64,000 nucleotides of DNA. Source: Liopterus haemorrhoidalis. Its lineage: Eukaryota > Arthropoda > Insecta > Coleoptera > Dytiscidae. The translations under genes and the position numbers were made by a program. The stretch lies in the NCBI GenBank assembly GCA_963971575.1, contig OZ020625.1:15539646-15603645 (forward strand), given 5' to 3'. Shown in pieces: positions 44,681 through 55,766 of this stretch (within the stretch, counting starts at the first letter, position 1; each line of letters opens with the position of its first letter). The notes below the pieces were generated by a model. That model did no database searches. It saw only the letters and a program-made list of their open reading frames with translations, and was not told the DNA's origin.

Positions 44681-45261
44681 GGCTTTATTCATTGAATATC
44701 GTTTGCCGGTTTCAACAAAATTTAAGTTTTTGAGCTTATGAGTATATAAAAATAAATCCAGGACAGTCTAATATAAAATGTATATTATAATTTTAAAATT
44801 TAAGAATAATAATAAAATAACTTTCCTAGAATTAGCCATTGTCAATGCTCATAAAACGTAAACGATTGAAACGCCAATAAAATTTACAACAATGACAACA
44901 ATTGTTTGAAACTGGCTATAAATGATGTTTCATAAACACAGTGATCATAACATATTACGCCTTCTCAAATTATTTGTTTTTACTAATTAATTTAGGGCGA
45001 TTTTTGAAAATCCCTTTAAAAGGACGGTAGGTTTAAATGGGTTAAACTGCTTAAACGTTTCGGGTAAGCGGGTAGCCGACACCGACCGGCGCCGACCAGT
45101 ACACAGCGTGTAAGATTATATTTGAAAACATGGACAGATACTGCGGCAGATCAGCGCTTGTTTCCAGTTAAGCCGGTGCCGGTTTTTTGTATGTTCGCGG
45201 CCTTATGGTTTATTTATGGACTAATGGCTTACGAATGTCTTATTTATTTATTTATTTTCAG

Positions 45262-45352
45262 GACTCTTAGTGGACGGGTATATGCTAGAAGTAAACTGGG
45301 CTCGACCTAAGGAGTTCAGTAAAATTTCTTATGCAGCACAATGCTATTGCAG
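45262..45352 (+). pseudogene. A1CF/RBM46-like copy 2, RRM3 last exon
   Basis: 91 bp, identical layout to 11883-11973, coding for LLVDGYMLEVNWARPKEF. Intact on its own but downstream of the stop at 40686. Confidence 0.85.
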
Positions 45353-45414
45353 GTGTGTATATTTCTATATATTTATTTATTTGAATTTATTATGAATGGT
45401 ACTTTAATTCAGTG

Positions 45415-45590
45415 GCGCACCCAGGAATTTTTGTTGGGGGGGGGGGCGGAAGACAAATTATTTAAATTATGAATAAAGTTCACACTTCTTAATTTCAAGT
45501 GATGATCTAAAAAAAAAGTCCTCGCTTCGGAAATACAAAGTGATGACCTAAAACAAAAAAGGTCCTCACTTCTAAAATACAAGTTACTTA
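45415..45590. mobile_element. hAT-like repeat, CAGTGGCGCACC family, in intron
   Basis: Starts CAGTGGCGCACCCAGGAA at 45415, followed by a G run, then two hairpin units (AAGTGATGATC, AAGTCCTCGC; AAGTGATGACC, GGTCCTCACTT). No right end or TSD is found. Gene copy 1 lacks it. Confidence 0.6.
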
Positions 45591-45655
45591 CCAGTTTTAT
45601 CCAAAGACGTATTCTACTTCAGAAATAACATGTTTTTTTTTTTTTTTTGTTGTAG

Positions 45656-45788
45656 GTCTCTACCTCCAAAACTACGAAAAAGTACATCTTCAAGACCGTC
45701 CAATGAAACAACTCCTATAAAATACTCAGGTGAAAACAGTTCTTTTGCAGAACGAAGTTCAGTAGCTGTCAGTTCACTGGTAGACTAA
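45656..45788 (+). pseudogene. A1CF/RBM46-like copy 2, last exon
   Basis: 133 bp ending in TAA at 45786-45788, the same tail as copy 1 with few changes (RKSTSSRPSNE-type). Acceptor TTGTTGTAG. Downstream of the copy-2 nonsense codon. Confidence 0.85.
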
Positions 45789-46264
45789 AGTCCTTAAATT
45801 TTAAGAAATACAAAAAAAGGGTAAAAAACAAGACTTTTTGATTTTTGTTTTTTACAATTTATATTTTTTATACTATATATGAATTAATTTTGAGTACCTT
45901 TTTATTTTTACATTTTTTAATATATATTTAAAATTTTACTATATTAATATAAGCATTATTTCAATGGCGTACACTTTAAAAAAGTGGAAGGGTTAAAATT
46001 AATTGGGATATAACCCCAAAACCCTTATTATGCCACTGTTAATCATAGATTAATAGGGCTGTACTTACACTTCTCGGCGCTATTTATTTGCGGGACCCTG
46101 ATCTAGAGCAAATATATATTTAAAAAAAAGTTTACTGAACCAGTGCTTCTCGATTTTGTCAAATTGCATACTTAGCTGTTCTGTGCAACCATAAAAAATT
46201 AAATGAAAATGTAGAAATGTATTTCTTTCTTGCGTAGCCTATTGTGAAAATTAGATTACATATC

Positions 46265-47400
46265 ATCACTTACATTTTTTGAAAATCTCCCCCCGGTTTT
46301 ATCATTGAATTATTTAAATTCTCCACCCTCTGACCATTGGTTGAATTTTTTTAATTCTAACCCACTGATTATCACTTTTTAAAATTCTCCCTGGTTTCAT
46401 CATTGAATTCTCCACCCTTCGATCACTGTTTAAATATTTTAACCCCCCCCCCTCGTTTCATCACTAGAATTTTTGAAAATTTCCCCCCGGTTTTATCACT
46501 TGAATTTTTTTAAATCTCCCGGTCTTCAATTGATTTTTTGAAATTACCCCACCCCCCGGTTTTATCGCTTGAATTTTTTAAGTTCTCCATCTTCCGATCA
46601 TTGCTTGAATTTTTTGAAATTCTCCCCCCTCCGGTTTTTTCACTTGACTTTTTGAAAATTTTCCCCGGTATTATCACTTGAATTTTTTTAATTCTTCCAC
46701 CTATCTTGAATTTTATGAAACCACTTCAATTTTCAATTGAATTTTTGAAAATCCCCCCTTCGGTCATTATTGGAATTTTTGAAAATCCCCCCTTCGCTCA
46801 TCACTTGAATATTTGAAAAATTTCCTTTCGGTGGCATTTGATTTTTTTGTTCCCCCCCATTACGTTTATTTAAATTTTATAATATTTCCCCTCTGTTTAA
46901 TCACTTCGATTTATTTTAATCCCCCCTACCGGATATGACTTGATATTTTGAAAATTCCCCACCGGTATTATCACTTGAATTTTTCAAATTATTCCACCTA
47001 TCACAACTTGAATTTTATGAAACCCCTTCAATTATCAATTGAATTTTTGAAAATCCCCCCTTTCGGTCATTACTTGAATTTTTGAAAATCCCCCCTTAGC
47101 TCACCATTGGAATATTGGAAAAATTCACCCAAGATCATTTGAAAAATTTCCTTTCGGTGTCATTTGATTTTTTTGTAACCCACTCATTACGTTTACTTGA
47201 ATTTTATAATATTTCCCCTCTGTTTTATCAGTTCAATTTATTTTATATTCCCCCACCACCACTTCCACCGGACATCACTTGAATTTTTTAAAACTTCCCG
47301 ATTTCCACAGTTGAATTTTTTAAATTCACACCCTGCCGATTATTCCTTGATTTTTTTGTAATTTCCTCGTCTTTGCGCCAATTGAATTTTTATTTAAATA
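46265..47400. repeat. Degenerate C-rich minisatellite, copy 2
   Basis: Counterpart of 14395-15480, with TTGAATTTTTGAAAAT and CCCCCC/CGG units in a different number and order. The foldback element at 47407 is inserted near its end. Confidence 0.85.
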
Positions 47401-47406
47401 CCCCAG

Positions 47407-48207
47407 GGTCATTCCATGTCAAGTGGTCTAGGGCTCCCCGCGCGACCATTTCAGATTTAGCTGAAATTTTGTGTGGAGGACTCCCTATGTCCCAAACAAA
47501 CTTTGGTAAAATTTTAGGTTCGCCGGCGGAATATTTGTGGAGCTATAGCCCTTTGTTTGACCCCATATTGGATCCCGCGACAGTGCGCCAGCGAGATTTC
47601 AACAACTTTGAGTCCCAATATCTCATTCACAAGCTTTTCAAAATGCACGAAATTTTGGCAACTTGTAAAATTTTATGGACTTTATTCAATGATATTAATT
47701 AAACTTTTTATATGTTGCACCCAAAAAGTGTAAAGTGGTTCAAAGTTGGCCAAAAATTTTACGGTTCAGAAAAAATGTAAAGTTTAGTTTTCTACAGCTA
47801 TGGCTGTAGTTAAGCTACAGTCGTGATACTTTGCACATAGTGTCTCTGTATAACTCTCTTTTCAAATGTTTGATTTTAACTTTCTAGCTACTCTTGTTAG
47901 CTTACAAATTTAGTGTAAAGTTAGCAATTTGTGTAAAGTAGCCAAAAATAGGGTATTTTCAAACCGATTTTGCGAAAAAGAGTCACCCAGAAACTTTTTG
48001 AAACCTACTCCATTAGAAAGAGTATATTTTAGACCCCCTAAAAAAGTTCGATAGATGTTTCAACGCAGACATATAAGGCCCTAAAACCAGGTGTAAATCA
48101 GGGCGTCATTGCCACGGCGATGCTGTATGCTACAACATGCAATTCTCTTGTATCTTTCAAGAGGTCCCTACATAACGTTTTGACCATTTTTAGCATGATG
48201 TCTGTCG

Positions 48208-48258
<51 letters not shown>

Positions 48259-49919
48259 CGTCTGTCTGTGTGTGTACACGTGCAGAGCAAATTCGGCTAA
48301 AAGGATTTTTATGAAACTGCATATTTAAGCTTTTGACATCAATGGCACGAGTTGATCAACTTTTGGTAAAAATCGGTTGACTAGAAATGGGAGTTTCCTC
48401 GTGTCGATTTTAAGATTTTTGCGAATATTTAGCAACAGAAAAAAATTCGAAAAAATTTATTTAACAAAAGTTGCTATAAATGCAATAACTATTAACTTTT
48501 ATTTGACGCGTTTTTTTGATAAAACGAAAAAAATTTAAAATTTTTTGTAAAATATTTCGAAATTTTTTCAAGTCACAATGTTTTCATACTTACATGTAAC
48601 GTTTCCACGGTCATGATAAATAATATCTCTGTTAGAAAATATTAGGCCAAGTTATTTCTACTCTGCTGCTAGAATGTATTTTATACAAGTACTTTATGAT
48701 GGCGGTCGGTCATGTGGTGGCCACAGCTGATAAGCTGCCAATGAGAATGAATCCGATTTTTTTGCAAATGTATAAACTATGGCACTTCGATGACAATTTT
48801 TGTCCAATAATGCACTCGGAAGCGGAGGAGGAATGTGCCACCGATGTGTCAACACTCATTTTGGAATCAAATTATATAATTATAATGTGCAACGGGCATA
48901 TAAAGTTTAGGAGACTCTGAAAAATAACCTAGAAATAATATATGACAACCTATAACTGTTCATGCTAACAAATATGGCATTAATAAAGCGGAAAATTTGA
49001 AGAAAAAAAAAAAAAAATCTGAAAAAATGGCGGTTATGTCATAGGTGATTGCCATAGAAATGTGTTTTAGGTATAGAAGGTTACCAATGCAATGAGATCG
49101 GTACGACAGTAAGACTTGGGTACTTATGCAGTACCTGTATGTAGTATAAAAACAACTAACAATCTGAAAGATAGAAAATTGCATCTTGTAGAATTCAGCA
49201 TCGGCGTGGCAATGCCGCCCTGTTTTGCACCCTGATTTTAGGGCCTTATATGTCTGAAACATCTATCCAACTTTTTCAGGGGGTTTAAAATATGCTCTTT
49301 CTAATGGAGTAGGTTTCAAAAAGTTTCTGGGTGACTCTTTTCCGCAAAATCGGTTTGTAAATACCCTATTTTGGGCTACTTTACACAAATCGCAAACTTT
49401 ACACTAAATTTGTAAGCTAACAAGAGTAGCTAGAAAGTTAAAACCGAAAATTTGAAAAGAGATTTATACAGAGACACTATGTGCAAAGTATCACGACTGT
49501 AGCTTAACTACAGCCATAGCTGTAGAAAACTAAACTTTACATTTTTTCTGAACCGTAAAATTTTTGGCCAACTTTGAACCACTTTACACTTTTTGGGTGC
49601 AACATATAAAAAGTTTAATTAATATCATTGAATAAAGCCCATAAAGTTGTACAAGTTGGCAAAATTTCGTGCATTTTGAAAAGCTTGTGAATGAGATATT
49701 GGGACTCAAAGTTGTTGAAATCTTGCTGGTGTTCTGTCGTGGGTTCCGGTATGGGGTCAAACAAAGGGCTATAGCTCCACAAATATTCCGCCGGCGAACC
49801 TAAAATTTTACCAAAGTTTGTTTGGGACATAGGGAGTCCTCCACACAAAATTTCAGCCAAATCCGTGAGGGTCGCGCTGGGCACTTTTTTAAAATTAGAC
49901 CACTTGACATGGAATGACC
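47407..49919. mobile_element. Foldback-type element with arms over 700 bp
   Basis: The ends GGTCATTCCATGTCAAGTGG and its inverse begin arms that pair along about 735 bp (47407-48143 with 49183-49919), including TGTAGTTAAGCTACAGTCG. CCCCAG flanks both sides (47401-47406, 49920-49925). The empty CCCCAG is at 15449-15454 of unit 1. Each arm has one open frame with FHVKWS, AEILCGGLPMSQTNFGKIL and FNNFESQYLIHKLFKMHEIL; arm differences are largely amino-acid-changing. The middle has Repeat B (48145-48740) and AT-rich sequence. The superfamily is not identified. Confidence 0.85.
48145..48740 (-). repeat. Repeat B, reverse copy in foldback centre
   Basis: Contains TCTG/TCCG runs at 48200-48265, GGCACGAGTTGATCAAC and AACGTTTCCACGG in reverse order relative to 31990-32580. 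Confidence 0.65.
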
Positions 49920-49925
49920 CCCCAG

Positions 49926-52091
49926 TCATCCTTTGAATTTTTTAAAATCCTTCTCTGCGGGGCCTTTAGCTGGTGTCCCAAGCAATATGTGTGAGTACAG
50001 TCCTAGTTTAAATCTATTAATTTGACTGACGATTAACCAAATACAATATTTTTTTTTTGTTATATTAATTTAATTTTGGATCTCGTGTAGAATTAATCTG
50101 AGATCTATTGTGATTATTAAATCCTGATTAAATATCAGTATTATGTTGTGATTTTATTAATTATTTTGAATAATATCTAGTTTTTTAAGCCAAACTTATC
50201 TTGAAGTTCCTTAGATTGGTCTAAATTTAGACTATATATTTTTATATTTATATATGTTTTTTTTATACAATGTTAAATTTTGTAATGTTTTTTTATACAA
50301 TAAATTTTTTATAAATACAAATTTATTTTATATCAATATTTTTCAGTCTAAAGTTGCGTTCACAGTTCTAAAATAATTAAACTATACGCTATGAGTTGTT
50401 CACTGTAGATTATCTTTGACAAGTTTGTAATATGGTAACGCAAGCGATCGTTCACAGCTCTAAATTTAATATGCGTTGTGAACTATAGACAGTTTTACAA
50501 ACTTTATAGTTAACGCATTAGTTATCTCACTTTACATTGAGAAGTGACATTACCGGTGGCGGCGCTGTGCTCCAAGGCAATATGGCTGTTCACTCTAGTT
50601 CCCAGCTGTCAATATGCTAATAGCGAACAGGTTAATTTAAGCACAGTACATTTTTATTTTATGAAAATGCGAGTAAATATTTGCGAAATTTTTTAATTTT
50701 TAAGCGCTACACATGTATCGAGGTGTATAACAGAAGGTGGGCATCAAATTACAGTATTCAAAGTTTAATTTCAGTAGATTTATTGAAGTGCAATTTGTAG
50801 TTGAGCAGGTGTTAAATGCCGGGCACGTAATTTTATGTGGTACATCTGAGTGTCGGTCATCTGAATTTACAATATATGGATTCTGTTTGCAAACAAGTGC
50901 ATTATGTACATTGCCTCATGAAAAAAATTAGTTTTAGTTGGACAGGAGCAGCTAAAAGTTAAATGTGCAACTTGCAGGTGCAAGCATATTAGTGCAGTTT
51001 GGTTTTTCAGCGACAATTGTAATGAAAAAACTTACATAGTATCAGTTACTTTTTAACTCAAAATATATTCCCATGCCTTCCTCCTGTCCATAACCAAATC
51101 TTTTCCAATCTGGACTTAATAGTAACTTTCTCTCTATTTTTTTTAAGAAAAGAAAAAAACTAAGATGCCTATCTTTGTCCTGTCTTGAATGACAGCAATT
51201 TATAGTTTTTCACAACTTCTATCGATATTCTAACAAAAATTCGACACTAGAACATACGTATGTAATAAGTTCAAACAGTACCAGAGCGCCTAGTACAATA
51301 TTGGACCACCAGACTGCGTATCCGAGCGTGTCAGTTCTCAATAATTTTACAGCCGATAATTCTGAACAAAATTCTCAATGCAATAATTATGGATTAACAG
51401 TTTATCACTCCAGGTGTCTATAAAACAATAACTGGCCAATTAAGGCTGTACCCAGAATTTTAAGCGCCCTGGGATAAAAATGCCTGAAAGGGATTCGAAC
51501 CCGAGACCTTAGCAACGCAGAGCAGATGTGTTACCACTACGCTACGCCAGTCGACTGAAGGTTCCACTTGTGTATATTATTAATAAATAAATGGTTAAAA
51601 AAGAATTACCGTTTATATTTGAATCATCCTCGTATATCTTAGCGCCCCTCACAGCGTGGCGCCTTGGATCTGTACCCCTTTCGCCCCCATTCTCTATTTA
51701 TCAGACAAGTTTTCGTATTGTTTTTTTAGTTAGCATGTATAACAATAAATATTACAAAAGAATATAACAATACGAACTGATAAAAATCAGTTTTTTATTT
51801 GACCTAATCAAATCTACAAATCGAAAAGTAAATTTTTACAATGCTCTCTTCAGGACGAGTTTGCGATATCAAGCCTGACATTTTTTTGAAAATTCAACTT
51901 TACACGCCGTCAGATATATTGCTGAAGAGGAAAGACCATTTATGGAAAAGTTAGTACAATCAATTCAGTTTTCACACAGACTTCTTAAGCAGAGTTTTCA
52001 TTACTAAAACTAAATTTCTTTTTCTAATCGCTGCAAAAAGTTTAACAGTGTTTAAATTTCTGCGTCACAAAAATTACATTTGCGTCTTGAC
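49926..52091. repeat. Unit 2 3' flank
   Basis: Collinear with 15455-18032. It contains Repeat D4 (50545-51106; frame LNAGHVILCGTSE, YGFCLQTSAL) and a reverse-strand tRNA-like fragment at 51481-51560. No gene is seen. Confidence 0.7.
51481..51560 (-). other. tRNA-derived fragment
   Basis: Minus-strand reading TGGCGTAGCGTAGTGGTAAC gives an A box and GGTTCGAATCC an exact B box, spaced about 45 bp. The acceptor ends do not pair properly, so it is a tRNA-derived repeat rather than a tRNA gene. The copy at 17307-17362 has lost the middle. Confidence 0.55.
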
Positions 52092-52890
52092 TAGAGATGG
52101 GAATTTCGGCTCAGTTTGCGGAACCGGATCAGTGGAGGTCGTTCAGTTTGCTGAGACGGCTCATTGATCCGGCTAAGTAAAAATGTTCCCGAGACACAGG
52201 TCGGTCAGTTGTCGGTCGTTCGTTCAATATGGTTGTTGTCTTGCATTATATGAACAAGTTAAATTAATAAAAATCTATAGAAGTGAATTATCTAACATTT
52301 TTGCCGGGTTAATAGTAAACAAACATTCCACTTTATGTAGCTACTGTATTTTAAAGCAGACGTGTTAAGTTTAAGGCGATGTTTATTGCCCTTCTAAATC
52401 TGACATCTGGGATTTGGGCCGGCTCAGACCTCGGATTTTCGGGACTTTTCCCGAGGCCCAATACGCGTAATTTTAGGGCCCGCACAATTTATTTGCTCGG
52501 GGTAAGAATATATTTTTTGACAGAAATTATGTAAAAATTATTGTTCTAAGGGCCCCGCAAATTTTATTTTCCCGAGGCCCCGCAAGACTTCCAACCGGCC
52601 CTGGTATGGTTGTAAGAAAGTACAGACTAAGCCTATTAGTTTCAAATAGGCTGCCCTACAAATTGATGACAAAATACACTTTATGATAACACATTACAAG
52701 CAGAGTTCTCGCCAAGTTCAACATGATATCGATCCAGATCCGGATCACTCCGATCACTGCTCACAATCGCCCGATCAATCGTATCATTTAAACTTGAAAC
52801 TATGCAGTGAGCCGGCTCATTTCAATTTGGTGAACCGTGTCACTTCGGTCAGTGTACTGAGCCGGTTCGTTCATGAACGACCCATCTCTA
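52092..52890. mobile_element. TAGAGATGGG-family hAT, unit 2 copy
   Basis: Same locus as 18033-18654, with flanks GTCTTGAC and GTCAAGAT now diverged. A small GGGCCGG-ended repeat is inserted at about 52416-52602 (ends GGGCCGGCTCAGACC and CAACCGGCCCTG). Confidence 0.8.
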
Positions 52891-52929
52891 GTCAAGATAA
52901 CTGGAGTACCAGATGATTTTAAGAATTTC

Positions 52930-53321
52930 ATTTTTAACATTTGCTGATCTTATAGTTCTTTCCTTTTTATTGAATTGCCATAAATGTGATAAATTAATCT
53001 GTTTAATTATTTCTAAATATCACTGCTGTAAAACAATAATGAGATATCTTAAAAAACTAAGTTTATCAGATATTGCTGTTGAAAGTTTTACATTTTATAT
53101 AAACTTGGTTTGAGTCGAACAATTGTAATTTCCATCTTTATTTTTTAATCTATATAATCTCAGTACGATGTTAGATAGAAAACATATTTCTGGACCCAGT
53201 AATATGTAATGTTGTAAAATGTTAAAAATTTCCTCTGCCCCCACCAAAATTGCTCTGGCCCCCAGTTGGCCTCGTCAGAATTGTTTGGAGAAAAATGTAT
53301 TTTAGAAGTGAGGACCTTTTT
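52930..53321 (-). mobile_element. CAGTGGCGGAGCTAG family repeat, first part
   Basis: Matches 18670-19080; interrupted by Repeat A4 in the loop of its hairpin motif. The remainder is 55633-55766. Confidence 0.65.
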
Positions 53322-53393
53322 AGTGTTTTGTAAGTATGGCCAAAAAACCCTTATACCGTCATTTTGTCGTCTGTCTGTCTGTCTGTTTGTCTA

Positions 53394-53426
<33 letters not shown>

Positions 53427-53472
53427 TTGTCTATCTGTCTGTCTGTCTGTCGGACTGTCTGTCTGTCTGTCT

Positions 53473-53503
<31 letters not shown>

Positions 53504-53974
53504 CGGTAAAAATTGTAGCCAAACGGCTAAACCTAGAGAGTTAAAATTTGGTATGCTTATACAACTCTTTGACCCGCACATAGGAAAATTAAAACTAAAA
53601 TATTTAAAAAACATATCCCCCTAAAAATATAAACAAATATGTGCTCATCGAAAAAAAAAAAAAATATTTTTTTATAATTCTGAGTAGTTTATCAAATGAA
53701 AGCCCTTGGTACGTGGATTAACGATCAAATTTTTATTTTTGCAAAATAAATTATTTTAAAGCGAGTTTTGCCAAAATTGTGCAAAAAAATTTTTGCCCCA
53801 CACCCTGTAGCCCAGATGGTTTAAACTAAAAATCTGAAAAAATTCTAAGTAATGTACATTGGTGTGAACCGGAATAGTACAACAGGAATTTTTGATCAGA
53901 TTATGTTTTTGGAAAAAAACGCATTTTTTGTGTTTTTTTTGGTTAATAATGTACACAAATTATAGCTTTGTAAC

Positions 53975-55060
53975 CAGGGATGGGGAGTCGGAGTCGGAGT
54001 CGGGAGTCGGGAGTCGAGGAGTCGAAGCTTTTTGGAGGAATCGGAGTCGGGAGTCGGAAAAAGTTATCGACTCCCGACTCTTTGACTACATATTTATCAA
54101 GGATGAGAACAATCCGAAAGCGAAAGCAAAATACCATGCTACCAGAATTTGTTAAAGAATGGGAACAGGAACGACATTTTTTCTCTGTTCATGAACGAAA
54201 ATGAAATTAAAAATATTCAATTCCGGTTTCCTTCATGCTTTTCAGTTAAAAATTTAGTTAATTTTTAGTAATATCTAATTTTTCTTTTTTTGTATACTTT
54301 GTTTATTATGTTAAAACGAAACTAAACTGGATTTTTAGTTTCTCAAGTTGTAACGGGCTTTGTGATTATTTTATGTTTCATGTTGGCAGCTAAAATCTAT
54401 ATGTCAAAAGAAAAAAGTGACATGTTATGAAAAATAAAGTACAGTCTGTTCCAAACGATTAAGCGAAACTAACTGGAATTTTCATTTTTGTAAGTTGTTA
54501 TTAGCTATTTTTTTGTATATTGAAGTTGGCTTTTCCTGAACAAAATGATCAAAAGCTTCAATCAAACGGTAGAAGTAACTAGTATTGAAAATCTAGTTCC
54601 GCCTAAACCAAAGGAACAGACTTTATATAAAATACAAAACAATTTTTTTTTAAAACTAATATATTTGAAAATTTTTATTAAAAATCACTCAATAGTCAAG
54701 ATGAAATGAAAATGACATTTTATAAAAACAGCTCGCCCCAACCCAAGATATTTAATGTAAGTATAGTCTGTTTGCTTGGTTTAAGCGGAATTAGATATCG
54801 AAATCTACTAACTTTTAAGGATTGAATGAAGCTTTGTATCATGTTGTTTAACAAAAGCCCACTTTGATAGTTAAAAAGTAAACTCGTGATAATTTGAGAA
54901 AATAAAAATTCCATTTAGTTCCGCTTAAACATTTGGAATAGACTTTACAATTTACCAGTGAAAGGAGTCGGGAGTCGGAGTCGGAGTCGATTTTCAAAAA
55001 TACCGACTCCGGAGTCGAGAGTCGGGAGTCGATAATTTTTCTGTCGACTCCCCATCCCTG
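53975..55060. mobile_element. hAT element, CAGGGATGGGGAGTC family
   Basis: Ends CAGGGATGGGGAGTCGG and CGACTCCCCATCCCTG with exact TTTGTAAC duplications (53967-53974, 55061-55068). GGAGTC repeats fill both ends. No transposase frame. Two TTCCGCCTAA MITEs are nested at about 54442-54624 and 54766-54949. Confidence 0.92.
54442..54949. mobile_element. Two adjacent TTCCGCCTAA MITEs (copies e1, e2)
   Basis: e1 runs from CAGTCTGTTCCAAACG to AAGGAACAGACT near 54620. e2 runs from AGTCTGTTTGCTTGG near 54766 to TTTGGAATAGACT at 54949. Both have inverted ends and internal GGCGGAACTAGAT-type motifs. Confidence 0.65.
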
Positions 55061-55096
55061 TTTGTAACACAGTAAACTGAAGAGTATATCGTGGTG

Positions 55097-55170
55097 TAGT
55101 GATTAGAACGCTGGCTTATCACCCAACTAACTCGATCGAAAGGGGGATCGAACCCGGCGAGAAGAGACAA
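55097..55170 (+). other. tRNA-like body in Repeat A4
   Basis: TGGTGTAGTGATTAG (A box) and GGGATCGAACCC (B box). The middle does not match the bodies in A1-A3, while the sequence before (AACACAGTAAAC) and after does. Confidence 0.5.
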
Positions 55171-55766
55171 TATATATTTTTTTTTTAATTTTTATATTGT
55201 TTAAATTATTTTTTCTAAATTCTAGTTATATTTTGGCAAATGTTGCATTTAATTTTTAAATGCGTAAATTTAAAAACCAGTGGAAATTGTTTAAATTATA
55301 ATTTAATTCTGTTTCAATGTACACGAAATCAGAGAGGCGGAGCTGTTATAAGCTCCGCCTCTCTGATTTGGAAGCCATAGGCCAATGGAAGCCATAGGCC
55401 AATGGAAGCCATAGGCGCAATTTTTAAAATTCTTAAGGAACCTCGCTACATATAAAAAAAAAATACTGCACATATATAGAAACCTAAATAATGGTATTAG
55501 GCGTTCGAATTAAAATTAACAAAACAAAATATTTTAATATAAAATTTGTTTTGGCATCCCAAAAAATCATCATTCACTTACTAAATACCTGCAAAACCCT
55601 GAAATGTGTGAAAATACACACTTCACATAAATTTTTTTTAGGTCATCACTTGTGTTTTCATGTGTTAATGATAAAGAAAAATAATTTGAAATATTTCCTG
55701 ACCCCCCCAAATTTTTCTCAAAAATGTCCTGCCCCCCCCTGATTTTAAGAGCTAGCTCCGCCACTG

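Larger units (their letters stand above)
43703..45041. mobile_element. piggyBac-like element
   Basis: Terminal repeats CCCATTTAAACCT and AGGTTTAAATGGG are perfect inverses, with TTAA at 43699-43702 and 45042-45045. The empty TTAA is at 11691-11694 of gene copy 1. The interior holds a decayed cysteine-rich transposase end (43966-44080), a 37/63-bp array, and AAAGGACGGTAGG motifs near the ends and in a perfect palindrome at 44659-44680. Confidence 0.92.
53322..55632 (+). mobile_element. Repeat A, copy A4
   Basis: Starts AGTGTTTTGTAAGTATGGCC, has a TCTG array of about 140 bp (53370-53510), and ends ACCTGCAAAACCCTGAAATG plus hairpin near 55620. It inserted in a T run. A 1.1-kb hAT element (53975-55060) was added later. 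Confidence 0.8.

Noticed and set aside
47373..47702. Conserved frame in the foldback arms as a real gene
   Set aside because: Differences between the arms are mostly amino-acid-changing and the frame begins outside the element, so coding constraint is not supported.
53266..53544. Open frames rich in SVCLS repeats
   Set aside because: They are translations of the TCTG microsatellite of Repeat A4; the same happens near 8385 and 48200.
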